The notes under the pieces were generated by a model. The model did no database searches. It was not told the origin of the DNA and saw nothing but the letters and a program-made list of their open reading frames with translations. Of a stretch of DNA of 64,000 bases, positions 1 through 14,460 are shown piece after piece. Each line of letters begins with the position of its first letter. Within the stretch, counting starts at the first letter, position 1. The DNA comes from Bacteroidales bacterium. GTDB taxonomy: Bacteria > Bacteroidota > Bacteroidia > Bacteroidales > Marinilabiliaceae. The stretch is from the NCBI GenBank assembly GCA_015061285.1, contig SUWW01000007.1, positions 122,007-186,006 on the forward strand. The letters run 5' to 3'. The position numbers were made by a program, and so were the translations under genes.

Positions 1-3000
1 CATACGTATCATCGAACTCAACTTGTACAGGCAACAACACTGGTACAATCACCGTTACCACAACTGGCGGTTCTGGAGAATATTTATATGCATGGGCCGA
101 TTTGGTTGGCTTCGATGCTAATGGAAATCCAATTGAGCCTACCGATGGACAATTTACAGCGTTGAATGCACGTAGCAACTTGGCCAAGGGTACATACTAT
201 GTACGTATCAAAGACAATGTGGCTCGTGATATGGACGGCACTGGCGTTAAGACCAATTGTACATATCCATTGCTTAACAGTACTGCAACAAATCACCAAA
301 ACGGTTGGTTGAAGATTGAGATTGGCGACAACTATCCATTCTCTGTAAAGGGCGTCTCTACCGATGTTACCTGCTACGAAGCGCAGAACGGTACTATCAG
401 TTTGGCTGTTCAAGGCGGTTCGGGTAGCTATATATACACATGGTCTGGTTCGGGCGATGGTCTCAACAAGGCGAACTCGGTTTATAACCAAACAGGTCTT
501 GCAAGTGGTAACTATCAAGTTACAGTAACCGACCGCTACTACGGATGTTCAATGTCCGAAGAATACACAATCACAGGACCTACTGAGCCACTAACCGTTA
601 CATCGAGCGTTGAGAATGTACATTGCTTTGGCGACAACGATGGTTCTGTTACGTTCAGTGTGTCTGGTGGTACTCCATTCGATAATGGTACGAAACTCTA
701 TCGTTATCGTCAGCAAGGCAAAGATGCTACTGATGTTCGCAACGAACTCTCGAGTGGCGATAAGATAGAAGGTCTTGAAGCTGGTAACTACATATTCTAT
801 ATCTACGATGCTAACGATTGTGTAGTTCCTATTGAAGTGACCATAGGTACGCCAGATCGCATCACGTTTAGCTACGATGTTGTTGACGTCACTATCGACG
901 ATCCATACAATGGTAAGATTAGCATTGGTGATGTGACGGGTGGCACACAGCCTTATACGCTCGAATGGTCGTCATTCAATATACAGCAAGATGCAACAAC
1001 CAAGAAATATTCAGCTGTTTCGAGTCAACCATTTGTAGCCGATGACCAATATAACGACCAGTATATGGTTTCGCCATTGCCTAAGGGTACATACTACGTA
1101 CGCGTGAAGGATGTAAATGGTTGCTACTCAAGCGAAGATGGTACTCCTATAATTATAAACGACAATGGAGCACTCTCAGTTGCCATTCGTGCCGACTCAG
1201 TACGATGCTTCGGCGATGCTACAGGTGCTATCAACATCATGATTAACAACGGTAAGCGTCCGTTTAATATTTACATTGATGATGTGCTTGTGAAAGAGGA
1301 TTATCCTGGTACCACAATGCTAATTCTCGATGGCTATGCAGTTGGCGACTATAAAGTGCGTATTGAGGATAAAGATGGCGGTGCATACGAACAAGACATA
1401 AAAGTAGAATATGCCGATGGCGCTAATGTTGCGCTCAACCTCACGCTCTCTACCGACAATGTGCCTCTATGCTATGGTGCTAAAGATGGTGTTGTGAACT
1501 ACGAAGTTGTTGGTGGTAGAACACAAAAAGCTTTAGTTGTAGGAAATACAGTCGACCACTATAAATCTGTCACCTTGTCGCCTGGCGCTAAACGCTATTC
1601 CGACGAAAACGCTATTTCGCAAAGCAGCTTCACCGATTTGTATGCTGGAACATACATAGTTACTGTTACCGATTATAACAATTGTCAAGTTTCGAGTGAG
1701 ATAACTATTGATGAGTACCCAGAGATAACTATTGAGAGCCCAGTTAAGAGCGATGTCAGCTGCTACAATGCAAAAGATGGTTCGTTCTCGGCAGCTATCT
1801 ATGGTGGCGATGGCGACTATAAATATTATTGGCAGAAGTTTGCCAATAGCCAGTATGAAGACTTTACACTCTCTACAGGTAATGTGCCTTCGAGCACCAA
1901 CCCATCTGTAGCTTCATCGAAACAAAATAGTGTTTCGATAGAAGGCCTCGAAGGTGGTTTGTATAAACTCGTTGTGAAAGACAACAAAGGATGCGAGAAG
2001 TCAGTAACATTCGAAATCTTAGAACCTACACGTCTCTACTACACAGTTCAGCACGAAAATGTTCGTAGCTGCGATGCTGGTGTTGCTACTGGCTCTATAA
2101 CTATGCAGATTACTGGTGGCACACCTTCATATCAAGTAATTCTCGATGGTGGCGCTCCTGTTACTACAACAGGCTACTATCGCTTTAGTGGACTTATTGC
2201 TGGTACTCACTATATCACCATGAGCGATGCTAACGGTTGCGCTACATTCTATTCTGTTGCCGACGGTAGTGAGTTGCCATTAGCGCAGAACGCAACTGCA
2301 GGTCAAGCTTCTCAGCCGCCTATTGAAGTTGTTATTAGTAAGTATGAAGAAATTGTGATAAGCGACCTTGAATACGTAATGAACGATGGCAATGATAAAC
2401 TTGGTTATGCTAAGTTCAACGTTTCAGGTGGTACGCCTAATAGTTTAGGTGAGTATCGCATAAATCTCTCACTTGCAAGTGACGATGTAGATGGCTTCGG
2501 TGCTCGCAACGTTTCGTTGAATAGTAGTGCTACCAACGTAAGCAATCAGAATCTTGTGTATGGTAAATATTCATACGTATGGAACGATGCAAGTAAGCAG
2601 TTTGAGGTTGAATTTACCGACCTCGAAGCTGGTGCCTATACCATCTCGGCTCTCGATATGGTTACCAACGAGGCTACATGTTCTACAAATTCAAGTTTTG
2701 AACTCAACAAACTCGCTATAACCTACGCAACAACCAATCCTTATTGTTCTGGTATTAAGAATGGTGCTATTAGCGTTAATGTTACTGGTGCTGTTGGCGT
2801 GGTTAAGTATGGTTGGGAAGTTTCAGATGGTAATGGTGGTTGGACGCCAATTAGCTATCAAACTACGAGCACTCTTGTTGGGCGTGAAGCTGGTAAATAT
2901 CGTGTTACTATTTACGATGGCGCCAAAGATGATGAAACTACTGGCGATACCGATGGCAATCACAAAATTGGCATCTTGATACAAGAATTTGAATTGGTCG

Positions 3001-6000
3001 ACGACCGTCAATATAATATCAATGAGGATATTACCGATGTTACATGTTATGGAGATAACAATGGTTCTATCAGCGTTGTAGTTGAGGGTGAACAAGCCGA
3101 TAAAGAACTCACCTACATTTGGACGGGTGTGTCTGGATTTGCTTCAAGCAGTAAGAACATCACCGACCTTGTTGCTGGATACTATTATCTACAAGTTGTC
3201 GACGAAGATGGTTGCTCTGTAAGCAAGTCGCTTCAAGTGAAACAGCCTTCACAAATCAGCTATTCTCTAAGAGTTGTGGCTGGTTCGGTAGATTGTGAGA
3301 ACAACGTTCGCCGATTCGAATTTGAAGCGGAGCCTACAGGTGGTGAGCCATATAACAATGGTTCAAATTATCGCTATAACATCACAGGTCCATTCAATGG
3401 AATGCAATTGGGCGATTATACCGATTTGGCAAATCAGGATTTCACTCGTGCTGGTACTTATACTATGCATGTCATGGATGCTAATGGCTGTGAAGCAGAA
3501 CAGACTTTCGAAGTGCCAGATGCTATTACACTTATAAGTATTCCTCCAATCATTGGTAACGTAAGTTGTAATGGCGGTTCCGATGGCTACATCTCACTGG
3601 ACGTATCTGGCGTAGTGAATCCAACATTCCAATGGTATACTGCCGATCCTTCTGGTATGACCGATGCTCAGCTTTCGGCCATTGAGGTTAAGAATAACAA
3701 TACGTCTAAATCGAGCTCGCTTGAAAATGTTCCTGCTGGTACATATTGGGTAGTTATTGGAAGAAACGATGCTTCGGGTCAGACATGTACCAAGACATTT
3801 GGCGGCGCAGGCGATGGATTTGTTGTTACCGAGCCCGATAAGATGATGTTTACTGCTACAGCATTCGACGAATCTGGATGTAGCGACGATGCTACAGGTA
3901 AGATTGCCGTCAATGTGGTTAATGGTACTGCACCTTATACCATTATGCTATATGGTTCAAGCAGTGCAGCTGTGAGCGCTACAAGCAAGACAGGTGACTA
4001 TACATTTACCGAACTCTTGGGCTCTTCCGACGCCTCGGGCTATTTATATCAAGTGCAAGTTGCCGACGCAAATGGTTGTTTGGCTGTTACTCAAGCCGAC
4101 AATTCTAAATACATACAACAGTGCGCAATACGTAAGCCTGCTGCGCTCAAGATAGAGAACGTAGAAACAGGCGTAACCCTTGGCCAGAATGATAATGGTG
4201 GTTATATCACCTTCGAAATTTCTGGTGGTGTGATGCAGACAACTAATGGCGCAGAATATTATAGCTATCGCGTAAGTCTTACGGCTACAAGCTTTGCTAA
4301 TATCTTTACTATTACTACCGATGCTTCGGGCAATATCACCAAAGTAGAGCCTACCACATCGGCTACATACAATGGCAAGACCATCACCATAAGCAATTTG
4401 AGTGCTGGTAGTTATGACATGACGGTGCTCGATGTCAATTCGTTGCCAAACAACTGTACCACTACCGAACAAGTGGTTGTTAGCCAACTTCAACTAATAG
4501 CCGACTACACCAATCCATCATGTTCGTCGCTTGACAATGGTACTATCAATGTTGATGTCACTGGTGCGCTTGGCTCTGATGATGTAGAGTATACTTGGTT
4601 CTACAATGCCAATAAATTCACAACGCTTGACAGCGATGCTAATCATCCAGGAGCTATGAAGTCGAGAAGCACATTGGCTACGACCGATGCTTCGTATGAA
4701 GACTTCTATGCAGCAAGCAAGATGTATCTCTCGGGTGTTGTTGGATCGTATCTCAAGGAAGGTTACTACACCATTTTGGCAACCGACAAGAGCGGTAGCA
4801 CAATCATAGCGCAAGCTGTTAAGCAGATACATCTCACATATCAGAAGCGACTCTCGATAATTCCATCTATAGTTCCTGAACAATGTGCAGGTGCCGAAGA
4901 TGGTAGCATCTCCGTTACGGTGCTCAACAACGGCGCTCCTTCTTACGATGCATATACATATAAATGGAGTGGAGCCGACAAAGAGATAAGCGGCACGGCC
5001 AAAGTATCGAACCTCGCTCCTGGCGAATACTTCCTCACCATCACCGATGGCGAAGGCTGTAGCTTCACCAGCGATGGGCTCATTGTAGATGCCGCTACGG
5101 AACTCAACTTCCGTCTCGATGGCGATATGGCTGCGGTGAATTGCGGCGTGACGGGCAAATACAACCGAATAATACGTATACTCGATGCTAACGGCAATGA
5201 GCCTCAGTATCGCAATACATCGGCAAGTGTCGATTATGCATCGTCGACCGAATATCTATCACCTCTCGGTGGTACTGGCCCATACCGATTCTCTTGGTCT
5301 GGTTCTTCACCTGTGACGAAGATTTCGGCTGGTTATAAGTATGTAGATGCTAATAACAACCTTATCGAAGTCAATGGCGAGAATGTGGCTATGGATAACG
5401 ACGGCTCTGTGTCTGTCAAACTCTCAACAGGCGAAGTTGTCAAACTCCACGAAGGCGATGTGTGGTGCTTGTCGAAAGGCGGTACTTACAACGTAACTAT
5501 GACCGATGCTAATGGTTGTAAACTCACACAAAGCGTAACCATACCTGTCGAAATAGAGACCGAAAAGGTTATATATACTCCTGTCAACTGTTTCGGTGGT
5601 TATTATGTATATGGCAAAGAGGTGCCTGTTAAGAATGCATCTGGCAACACCATAAGTAGCGAAGCTGAACTCGCAACCGTTTTGACTGACCTCGGTATAG
5701 AGAACAACCGTGTGACATATAATCCAACGCTCGGATATTACATATACAAAAAAGACCTCGCAGTTACCGATTCGCATGGTAAGGTGGTTACTAACGAAAC
5801 CGACCTTGCTACAGTGCTTTCTCCTGCAGGCTTGAGCCTTGCTAATAAAGATGTCATATACATGCCAGGCTCTATCGATGGCGGCTTGGAAGTTGTGCTT
5901 GTTGAAGGTATTGAGACGTTCAGCTACTCATGGCACAACAACAAAGTGAATGCAAATGGCGAAGATGAAATAGACCGATTTGAAGACGATGGCGTAACGC

Positions 6001-9000
6001 CTAAAGAAGCTCTTTCAACTAAGAGCTCTGTTTCTGGCTTGAGCGCTGGAAAATATTGGGTTCATGTCACGGCTGGTAGCTGCGAAAAAGATCTTGGTCC
6101 GTATGAGATTACTCAATCTACCGCACCACTTCAACTTGTGGCTACACCTACCAATATCACATCGTGCGTCAATTCGCAGACTGGACGTATTGCTGTGAAC
6201 GTTACAGGTGGTACGCCTCCATATAAGATTTATTTCATCGATGGAGCAGACAATGGCACCTACGAGTCGTACAATGGATACTTCCTCTTCACTGGTTTGA
6301 AGGCGGCTCAAGGTCTATACCGTTTGCAAGTGACCGATGCCAACGATTGCTCGTTCCCTGAAGCGGGCTTCGTAGAGGTCGATGTGCTCCAACCTGGTGC
6401 GCTATCAATATCTCTCGATCGCTATCAGATGAACACTGTCAGTGGCAAGGCTGAAGTCGACTTCCATATCACTGGTGGTGTTGAAAAGACCGACAACAAC
6501 GGCAAATATTATCGCTACTATCAAGTAGTGCTCACAGGCGAAGGAACGGCTTCCTACAAGTCTGATGTTGTAATGTCGTATGTAGATGCTCACAATGCCG
6601 ATGGCTCTGCTGTAGAACCTACTGAAGACACTGCAGGTCAGACAAACTGGATTAAGTGGGATGACCTCGAGCCTGGTAAGTATACATTGACCGTGAGCGA
6701 CTACAACTCCGATGGCTATTGCTCAATAAGTCGAGAATTCGAAATTGTCGATCTTAATGTTGAGACTGTCGAAAAGATCAATCCATCATGTACGAGCAAT
6801 GCTGTTGATGGTAAGATTGCTATCGCGGCAACGGGTAATACTGGTACATTATCATACGAATGGTATTACAGTAAAGATGATGCCGACAACATGTCGTATG
6901 TGGCTGCATACGATGGACGCTTGACACTTACCAACTTGCCAATTGGCTACTACAAAGTGCGCGTTTCCGATGCTGGCACCGACACTGAAGGTGGTAAAGT
7001 AGCTTACTTTGTTGGCACCGATGGCAAGAAGCACTATTTCAATTTAGATAACGCTGTGGTTGATGCAGTAAACGATAAGGTTACAGCATTCTACTATATG
7101 GATGGCGCAAACAAGGTATATGTATCGAATAGCGATCTATCTATAACAACTAATAATGGACTTATCACTCAGATTAAGTACATACCAGATAACAGTAAGA
7201 ACATAGAATCAGAGCAGCAAGATATAGTTTACAAAAACTATAAAGAGGTTACCTATCGCCTCGATAATAGCCAAAACATTGAACTCAATGTTGATCAATG
7301 GACGGTTAAACATCAGAGCTGTTATGGTGATGTCTACGATGGTGCTATCTCGCCTGTAGTAGTTGCAATGGACGATTCGAACCTCACATATTCGTGGAGT
7401 GGTCCTGCGGGCTTTACATCTAACGAGATGAATATCACCGGATTGAAGTATGGTACATATTACCTCACCGTTACCGACGATCGCGGTTGCTCGGCTCGTG
7501 AAGGCGTTGTAGTTGAACAAGCTACTCAAATACAATTTGAACTTCAACTCGCTGGTGATCCGTGCGATGTTGATAATCGTGTGATAAAAGTTGTACATAA
7601 AGATGCCAATGGCAACTACGTTCCTGGTGTTGCTGGTGGTGCAACAACCCAACTCATCAAGTACACCTTCGATTGGTCTGGTGAAGTAACACCTACTTGG
7701 GTCGAAACAGAAAATGGCAACGATGTATACGAAGCTCGCAATATCACTGCTGGTGGTGTATATACAGTTTATGTTCGCGATGCTAATATGTGTTCTGTTT
7801 CATTGTCGACCGATGAGCTCCATTCGGCTGTAACTACCGAAGCAAACGTTCAAAATGTTACTTGCTACAATGGCCACAACGGACGCATCGAGCCTACCAT
7901 CTCGGGCGGTATGGGCAACTTCGAATATCATTGGTACTATAGTGCCGACGACTCTTACACTCTCGATGATTTGAAGAATGCCATTGCTTCTGATGTTAAT
8001 CCTTCATCTATCAACACTGGTCATGAACTCATGGCGCGCAATGCTACAAATCAAGTAACTACGCGTGTGGCTTCTGAACTTAGTGCTGGTACATACTACT
8101 TGATTATCACCGATTGGGAGACTGCCGACTTCTCTTCGGCTGTTAACTCATGCAAGCACAACTACTACTTCAGTTGGAAGGTAACTCAACCTACCGAACT
8201 CAAGGCTGTGGCTCACGATGATAATCAGCCTATTTATACCACTTGCTATGGCTATTCCGATGCAACCATAACTGTTGATGTCACTGGCGGTAAAGCTCCA
8301 TATTCATACGAATGGAATATCGGAAGCACTACAATAACTACCACCGAACCTAAACTGTCGAACCTTGCTTCGGGTACCTACTTTGTAGTTGTAACTGATG
8401 CCAACGGATGTAGCGCACAAGACTACGCCGTAGTCAACGATGCTGCACCTCTCGACTTCTACCTCGAAGCCACACAAGTAGATTGCAATGGTAAGAATGG
8501 CGAATTGCGCCTGAAGTGGAACGATCCGAACCAAGATCCTGCCAACGATGAAAGTGTAAGCGTATCGTGGTCGGGTAAGTCTATAGCTACCGACAAGTCG
8601 AGCTCGTTGCTGAAAGGCCATCCTGAAATTCTCGAGCAAACAGGCTTGGCAAGTGGTGTATATACTGTGCGTGTGACACGTGGTAACAACTGCGCTGTAG
8701 TGAACACCTTCGAGTTCGACTATCCAATGTTGTTCACCGATTCTACTGTCACTAACAACCGTTGCTCTGGTTCGCAAACTGGTATGATTACCGTAGAAGT
8801 GGCTGGCGGTTCTGGTGTATATGAATACGAATGGGAGGCTTACACTGATGCAAGCATGACCGAAAAACTCGAAAATTCGGGCATCAACAATAAAAACGGA
8901 CCTTATCAGGCTGGCTTGATGGCTGGTTACTATGTTGTTCGTGTCTACGACAAGACCCGTACAAACGCTTCTACTGGCTACAACGATGCCAATAGTGCTT

Positions 9001-12000
9001 ACAACGAGCATTGTTACATAACTAAAGGCTTTACTGTTAAGAATACTACTCACCTTACTGTCATTGCTACCGATGGCATTGAGTCGTGTGCTGGTGCTCT
9101 CGATGGTCAGATTATAGTTAGTGTCACAGGCGGCTCAGGCAACTATGAATATAAATGGTATGGCGATGGCGATGGTATTACCGACGACACGCAGCAGAAC
9201 CAACATACGCTTGGTGTAGGTCATTATCAAGTTGTTGTTACAGATGTCAACAATAACTGTACGGCGTCGCAGTCGGCTCAGGTTGAAGGCTCACAAACGA
9301 TGCTCGAAGCTGAGGCTACAGCTATCAATAATATTGATTGCTACAACGAAGCCTCTGGCTCTATTACCATCAAGGGTACGGGTGGTACGCCATTCGTTGA
9401 TGCTTCGGGCAATAAATACTACAAGTTCGTTTGGCAGCACGAAGATTTGCCATACGAAGACGGCTTGCAAAACACCATCGATAACCTTGCCGCTGGTAAG
9501 TATCACGTCACAGTGAAAGACTACTATGGCTGCGCTGTGCCTCTCGATATTGAGCTTACTCAGAAAGATGAGATTTTGGCATCTCATACCATTACCGATA
9601 TTGTGAAATCAGGCGAATCTACGGGTGCTATACGTATTACAGGTATCTCTGGCGGTACTTATCCTTACCATATCAAATGGTACAAAGGTGCTGTTGCCGA
9701 TAACACTTCGGCAGGTGAAGATGATGCTACATATGTAGACGGATTATCGGCAGGCTTGTATACATACGTAATTACCGATAAGAATGGCTGCTCTAAAGAG
9801 TTCACCGCTACAGTTTCGGACGATGGTGCACTCATGGTTAAGTTCGACAAACGTCTCGATGTACTTTGCTACGGTGAGTCTACTGGTCGCATTGAGGTCA
9901 GCATATACAATGGTGTTAAGCCATTCAGTATATCAGTGAATGGTATAGTCAAGACTGATAATTACGATGGTGGTATATATGTTATGCGCAATCTTGCCGC
10001 AGGCTTCTACACTATCATTGTAACCGATAGCAATGGTGCTTCGTTCCAAGAATCTATTGAGATTGTTGAGCCTGAGCATCCGCTCTCATTCTCGGTTGAC
10101 AACTACAACGTTCAGTGCTACAACTCTAACAATGCCACTGCTCGCGTGATAGTTTCGGGTGGTACGCCTTTCATTGAGGCTGGTACCAACAAACCATACT
10201 ATCATGTTCAGCGTAACGTTCAGTCGCCTGAGAATGCTATCGATTCAATATCGACGGGTATCTATTATCACGACTTCACCAATTTGCGCATAGGTAATTA
10301 TCGATTCTCGGTAACCGATGCCAATGGTTGCTACTTGAGCGAATATCTCACTCTTACAGAGCATGAAGAGATTACGCTCACTAAGTCGTCTACTACTGAC
10401 GTTTTGTGTAATGGCGATGCTACTGGTGCTATTGATGTTACCATTGCTGGTGCTACAAATGCTAAGTATGAATGGTATTATGAAGAAGAAACAACACCAA
10501 TGGTCGACGACAATAATGCGCCGCTTAATACAAATAAGCTCACTAACCTCAAAGCTGGTAGATACTCTTTGGTTGTAACTGATACCGGACAAACCAATAA
10601 CTGCAAGAGCGATGTATTCCAATTTGTAATCAACGAGCCTACTAAGTTTACTGTGTCGGCTGTTGGCTACGACATAACAACCTGCAATGGTGACGACTCT
10701 GGCGAAATTGCTCTGACACTTGGTGGCGGTGTTAAACCTTATACCATAACCATTGCACGTGGAACCGAAACCCTTGAGACTCGCACATTGTCGGTGAACA
10801 CAACGACATTCGAAAACCTCATTGCTGGTACATATTACATCAATGCAAATGATGCAAATGGTTGCAATGTTTCTGAAATTCAGAAAGTTATTTATGAACC
10901 TACGCTTCTCGAAGTTGTTGATGTTGATACATACATTGGTTGCGCCGAAGCTGATGGCACTCTAAGCTTTACCATAAAAGGTGGTAACGAGAAGAATAAT
11001 GCTACCAACTATAGTCTTGCGCTTATCGGCCCTAATAGAGAATCGACATGGAATGCTACAGCAATCGGAACAAAAGGCGCCGATGGTACATATTCGATAA
11101 CTATTGATGCTAATAATGCTCCTACGGGCGCTAAACTCAGCAACTTGCCTGAGGGCGACTATGTGCTTACTGTGAAAGACGCCAATTCTACCGACTTGAA
11201 CTTATGCGCAATTAGGCAGTCGTTCCGTTTGCAGAATATGCACATTATACTTGAAAATAGTAGCAATCCAACATGTGCAGGCATCAACGATGGCGCTATA
11301 AATATTAGCGTCAAAGGCAATGTTAACGACGTTACATACCTATGGCAACGTAAGGCCGACGATGGCTCTTGGGAAGATTTGCCTGTTGGTAAGAATAAAC
11401 AGAACGCTACGGCTCTCGAAGCTGGCGTATACAAAGTCACAGTAACCGACCCACAACGCGATGGCACAAACGACTGCTCTATTGAGCGCGAATTTGAGCT
11501 TACATACGAAAATGTGCTTACCGTTTCGGCATCTACTAAAGCAGAACAATGCTATGGAGCCAACGACGGTGCTATCAACAATGTTGTGGTTACGGGTGTG
11601 GTCGACCTCTCTAAGTTGAGCTATTCATGGCAGGGTAGTGGTTTCTCAAGCACTATAGAGGAGATAAGCAATCTTGCTCCTGGCGCTTATCTATTGACGG
11701 TGACCGATGGAACAACAGGATGTAAAGTTTCGCGCGAGTTCACCATCGATGCTGCTGCTACGCCGGTGGAAATGCAACTCACCGACACTCCTGTAGAATG
11801 CGATTATAAACATACCATTACCGTTGATGTCAAAGGCGGTGCCGGTGGCTATAGATATTTTGCAAGTGGTAACTCATCATCGATGTCGCTCGCTAAGCAG
11901 GCTACGGCTACCGCTAATTGGGCTGAAACTCGCAATCTCACTGCCGATAAAGGTGGTGTATATAAGTTCACTGTCTACGATGTAAACAACTGTATGGTTG

Positions 12001-14460
12001 TAGATAGCATACAACTAAATACTCGTTTGACAGTTTCGGGCGAAGTAACAAACATCAAGTGCTACGGACTCGAGATGGGTGCTATCAGTCTTACTGTTTC
12101 GGGCGGTTCTGGTAGTTATACCTATGCATGGACAGGCCCAGATAACTTTACTGCCTCTGTTAGCAATATATCTGGCGTGTCTGCAGGTGAGTACACCGTA
12201 GTTGTTACCGATGTCAACGATAAAGATGCTTCTGGTGCAAGTTGTTCTGTAACAAAGACATTCACCATCACTCAGCCTTCGGCTCTTGTCATAGAGACTC
12301 CGGGTGGTATAACTGACGTTACTTGCAACGGAACGAAAGATGGTAAGGTAGCTATCACCGTTTCTGGTGGACAAGCTCCGTATGCATACTTATGGAGCAC
12401 TGGCGAAACGTCAAGCAGCATTAGCGGTCTCAATGGCGGCTCTTATTCAGTAACGGTAACAGATAATTATGGCTGTAAAGCTACTGAGGTGTTCAAAGTG
12501 AAAGAGCCTTCGGCTATCGACTTCGACATTGTACTCGTAAGCGATGTTACTTGTACTGGAGATGGCGGCGAATTGAAGATCGACAATCTTGTGGGTGGCT
12601 TCGGCTTCGAAGAGAATAATGCTAAATACAAGATTGTTTGGTCGGGCGAAAATGTTGCCAATATTGCCGACGATAAGATGTCTGCTGCAAACTTGACCAG
12701 CAAGAACAATGGTGTATACACTGTAACTATTACCGACGATTCAGATGGTCACAATAGTTGCTCGCTTACAAAAGAATACCAGTTCTCTAAACCTCTTACG
12801 GCTTCAGTTGTTTCTGTGAAAGACGAAACGTGTGAAGGTCAAGTAGATGGTAGCATCACTATAAAAGTTGATGGTGGTTCGGGTAATTATAAATATGAAT
12901 GGACCACTACCGATGGCGCCGGCCACAACCCATCAATACAAAATCAGGATGGTTTGCGTGCTGGTACATACAACGTTAAGATCACCGACCAAGTGCAAAC
13001 CGCTGCTGGCGATGTATGCTATGTTGAGTTGAATAATATTCAAGTTAAACGCGAGCACACCATAGTAGTCACACCATTTATCACCGACGTTAAGTGCGCA
13101 GGCGAGAATAGTGGTGCTATCAAACTCAATCTGAGCGGTGGCAGCGGTAAATACTCGCTCACATGGACTGGCACCTGCTCTTCACTTGAGCGAAATCAAA
13201 CAGCTGAAATTCCAACAGGCTCGGCATACACCGAAGTGGCTCAAGAGAATCTTACTAAAGGTCAGTATTCTGTAACTATCACCGACGAAGATTTTGGTTG
13301 TGAGGTTACTAAGACATACTACGTGGATGGCGCTGAGTATGAACTCGAAATAACAGGTATCGACGTTGTTGACGTGCTTCCATGTAAAGGCGACTACACG
13401 GGCTCTATCACCGTTCATGTTAATGGTGGCATAGCTCCTTATACATATAGCTGGTCGGGCGAAGGTGTCAACTTCCCTAACGACTCTGTAATTACCGATC
13501 TTAAGGCTGGTAAGTATCAAGTCAACGTCACCGACTATAAGGGCTGTATGGCATCTTCGAACAACATAGAAGTGACAGAACCTGCGGTTAAGTTGGCTGT
13601 CGATGTTATTGATATTGTAAATGTGTCGGCGCAAGGTGGTAGCAATGGCGAGATTCTCGTTCGTGCTACTGGTGGTGTCGGCTCATATACATACGATTGG
13701 TATAAACTCGACGACAACAACGAATGGCAGACCATCACACAAGATGGTGTGAGCCATATCAACAAACTCTATGCAGGCGACTACAAGATTGTTGTTACCG
13801 ATGAATACTCTTGTTCGGTAACCAAAGAGAATATCCATGTTAGCGAGCCTAACGAGCCTTTGAAAGTTAAGACTACCAAAGTTGATGTTCAACCTTGCAA
13901 GGGCGATGCTAATGGTATTATAGATATTGATGTGTATGGCGGCACATTGCCTTACACCATCTGGTGCTACGATGCAAGTGGTCGCGTAGTAAGCGAAATA
14001 TCAGGTGCTGGTTCTCTCAACGTATCGGGCTTGGCTGCTGGTAGCTATACTATAAAAGTGATGGACGCTAATCGTGTTCGCGATTTCATCGATATGAACA
14101 CGACCTCGACAACTCCTGTTTCAGAAACTATCGTAACTATTACAGAGCCTGAAAAACTCATACTCAAGAAGAATTGGGACAGCGGAATGGTTACCAATGT
14201 AGCTTGCTATGGCGCTGAAACTGGTTCGTTTACCCTCAATGTAGAAGGTGGTGTGAAGAACAACGACGCGTACTACATATCTATCACTGGTCCTGAAGGC
14301 TATAGCAGTGTAGATAATAGTATGAATGGCGAGAAGACCTATTCAAACCTTAAGGCTGGTGTATACAACATTGCAGTGATAGACGATAGCGACAAAGATG
14401 GTCACTACAACTCTACCACCGATTGCTGGCTTACCGACACTATCGAGATTCATCAGCCAG
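1..14460 (+). repeat. Tandem SprB-type protein repeats (about 47 units)
   Basis: This part of the giant gene encodes successive beta-rich modules. Each has a conserved first Cys followed by a G-rich 'GxI' segment, a central G-G-(S/T)-xx-Y-x-Y-x-W region, a 'L-x-A-G-x-Y' segment, and a closing D-x-N-G-C motif. DNA identity between units is moderate, with phrases such as GATGCTAATGGTTG recurring, so the array is old rather than freshly amplified. Unit boundaries were judged by eye. Confidence 0.85.

Noticed and set aside
8304..9053. A 249-codon open frame on the - strand inside the giant adhesin gene
   Set aside because: Many such frames mirror the repeat coding; none has motifs or a start signal.
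1..14460. Repeated DNA as a possible CRISPR array or satellite
   Set aside because: The repeats are codon-phased, vary at third positions and encode protein modules; there are no constant repeats with unique spacers.
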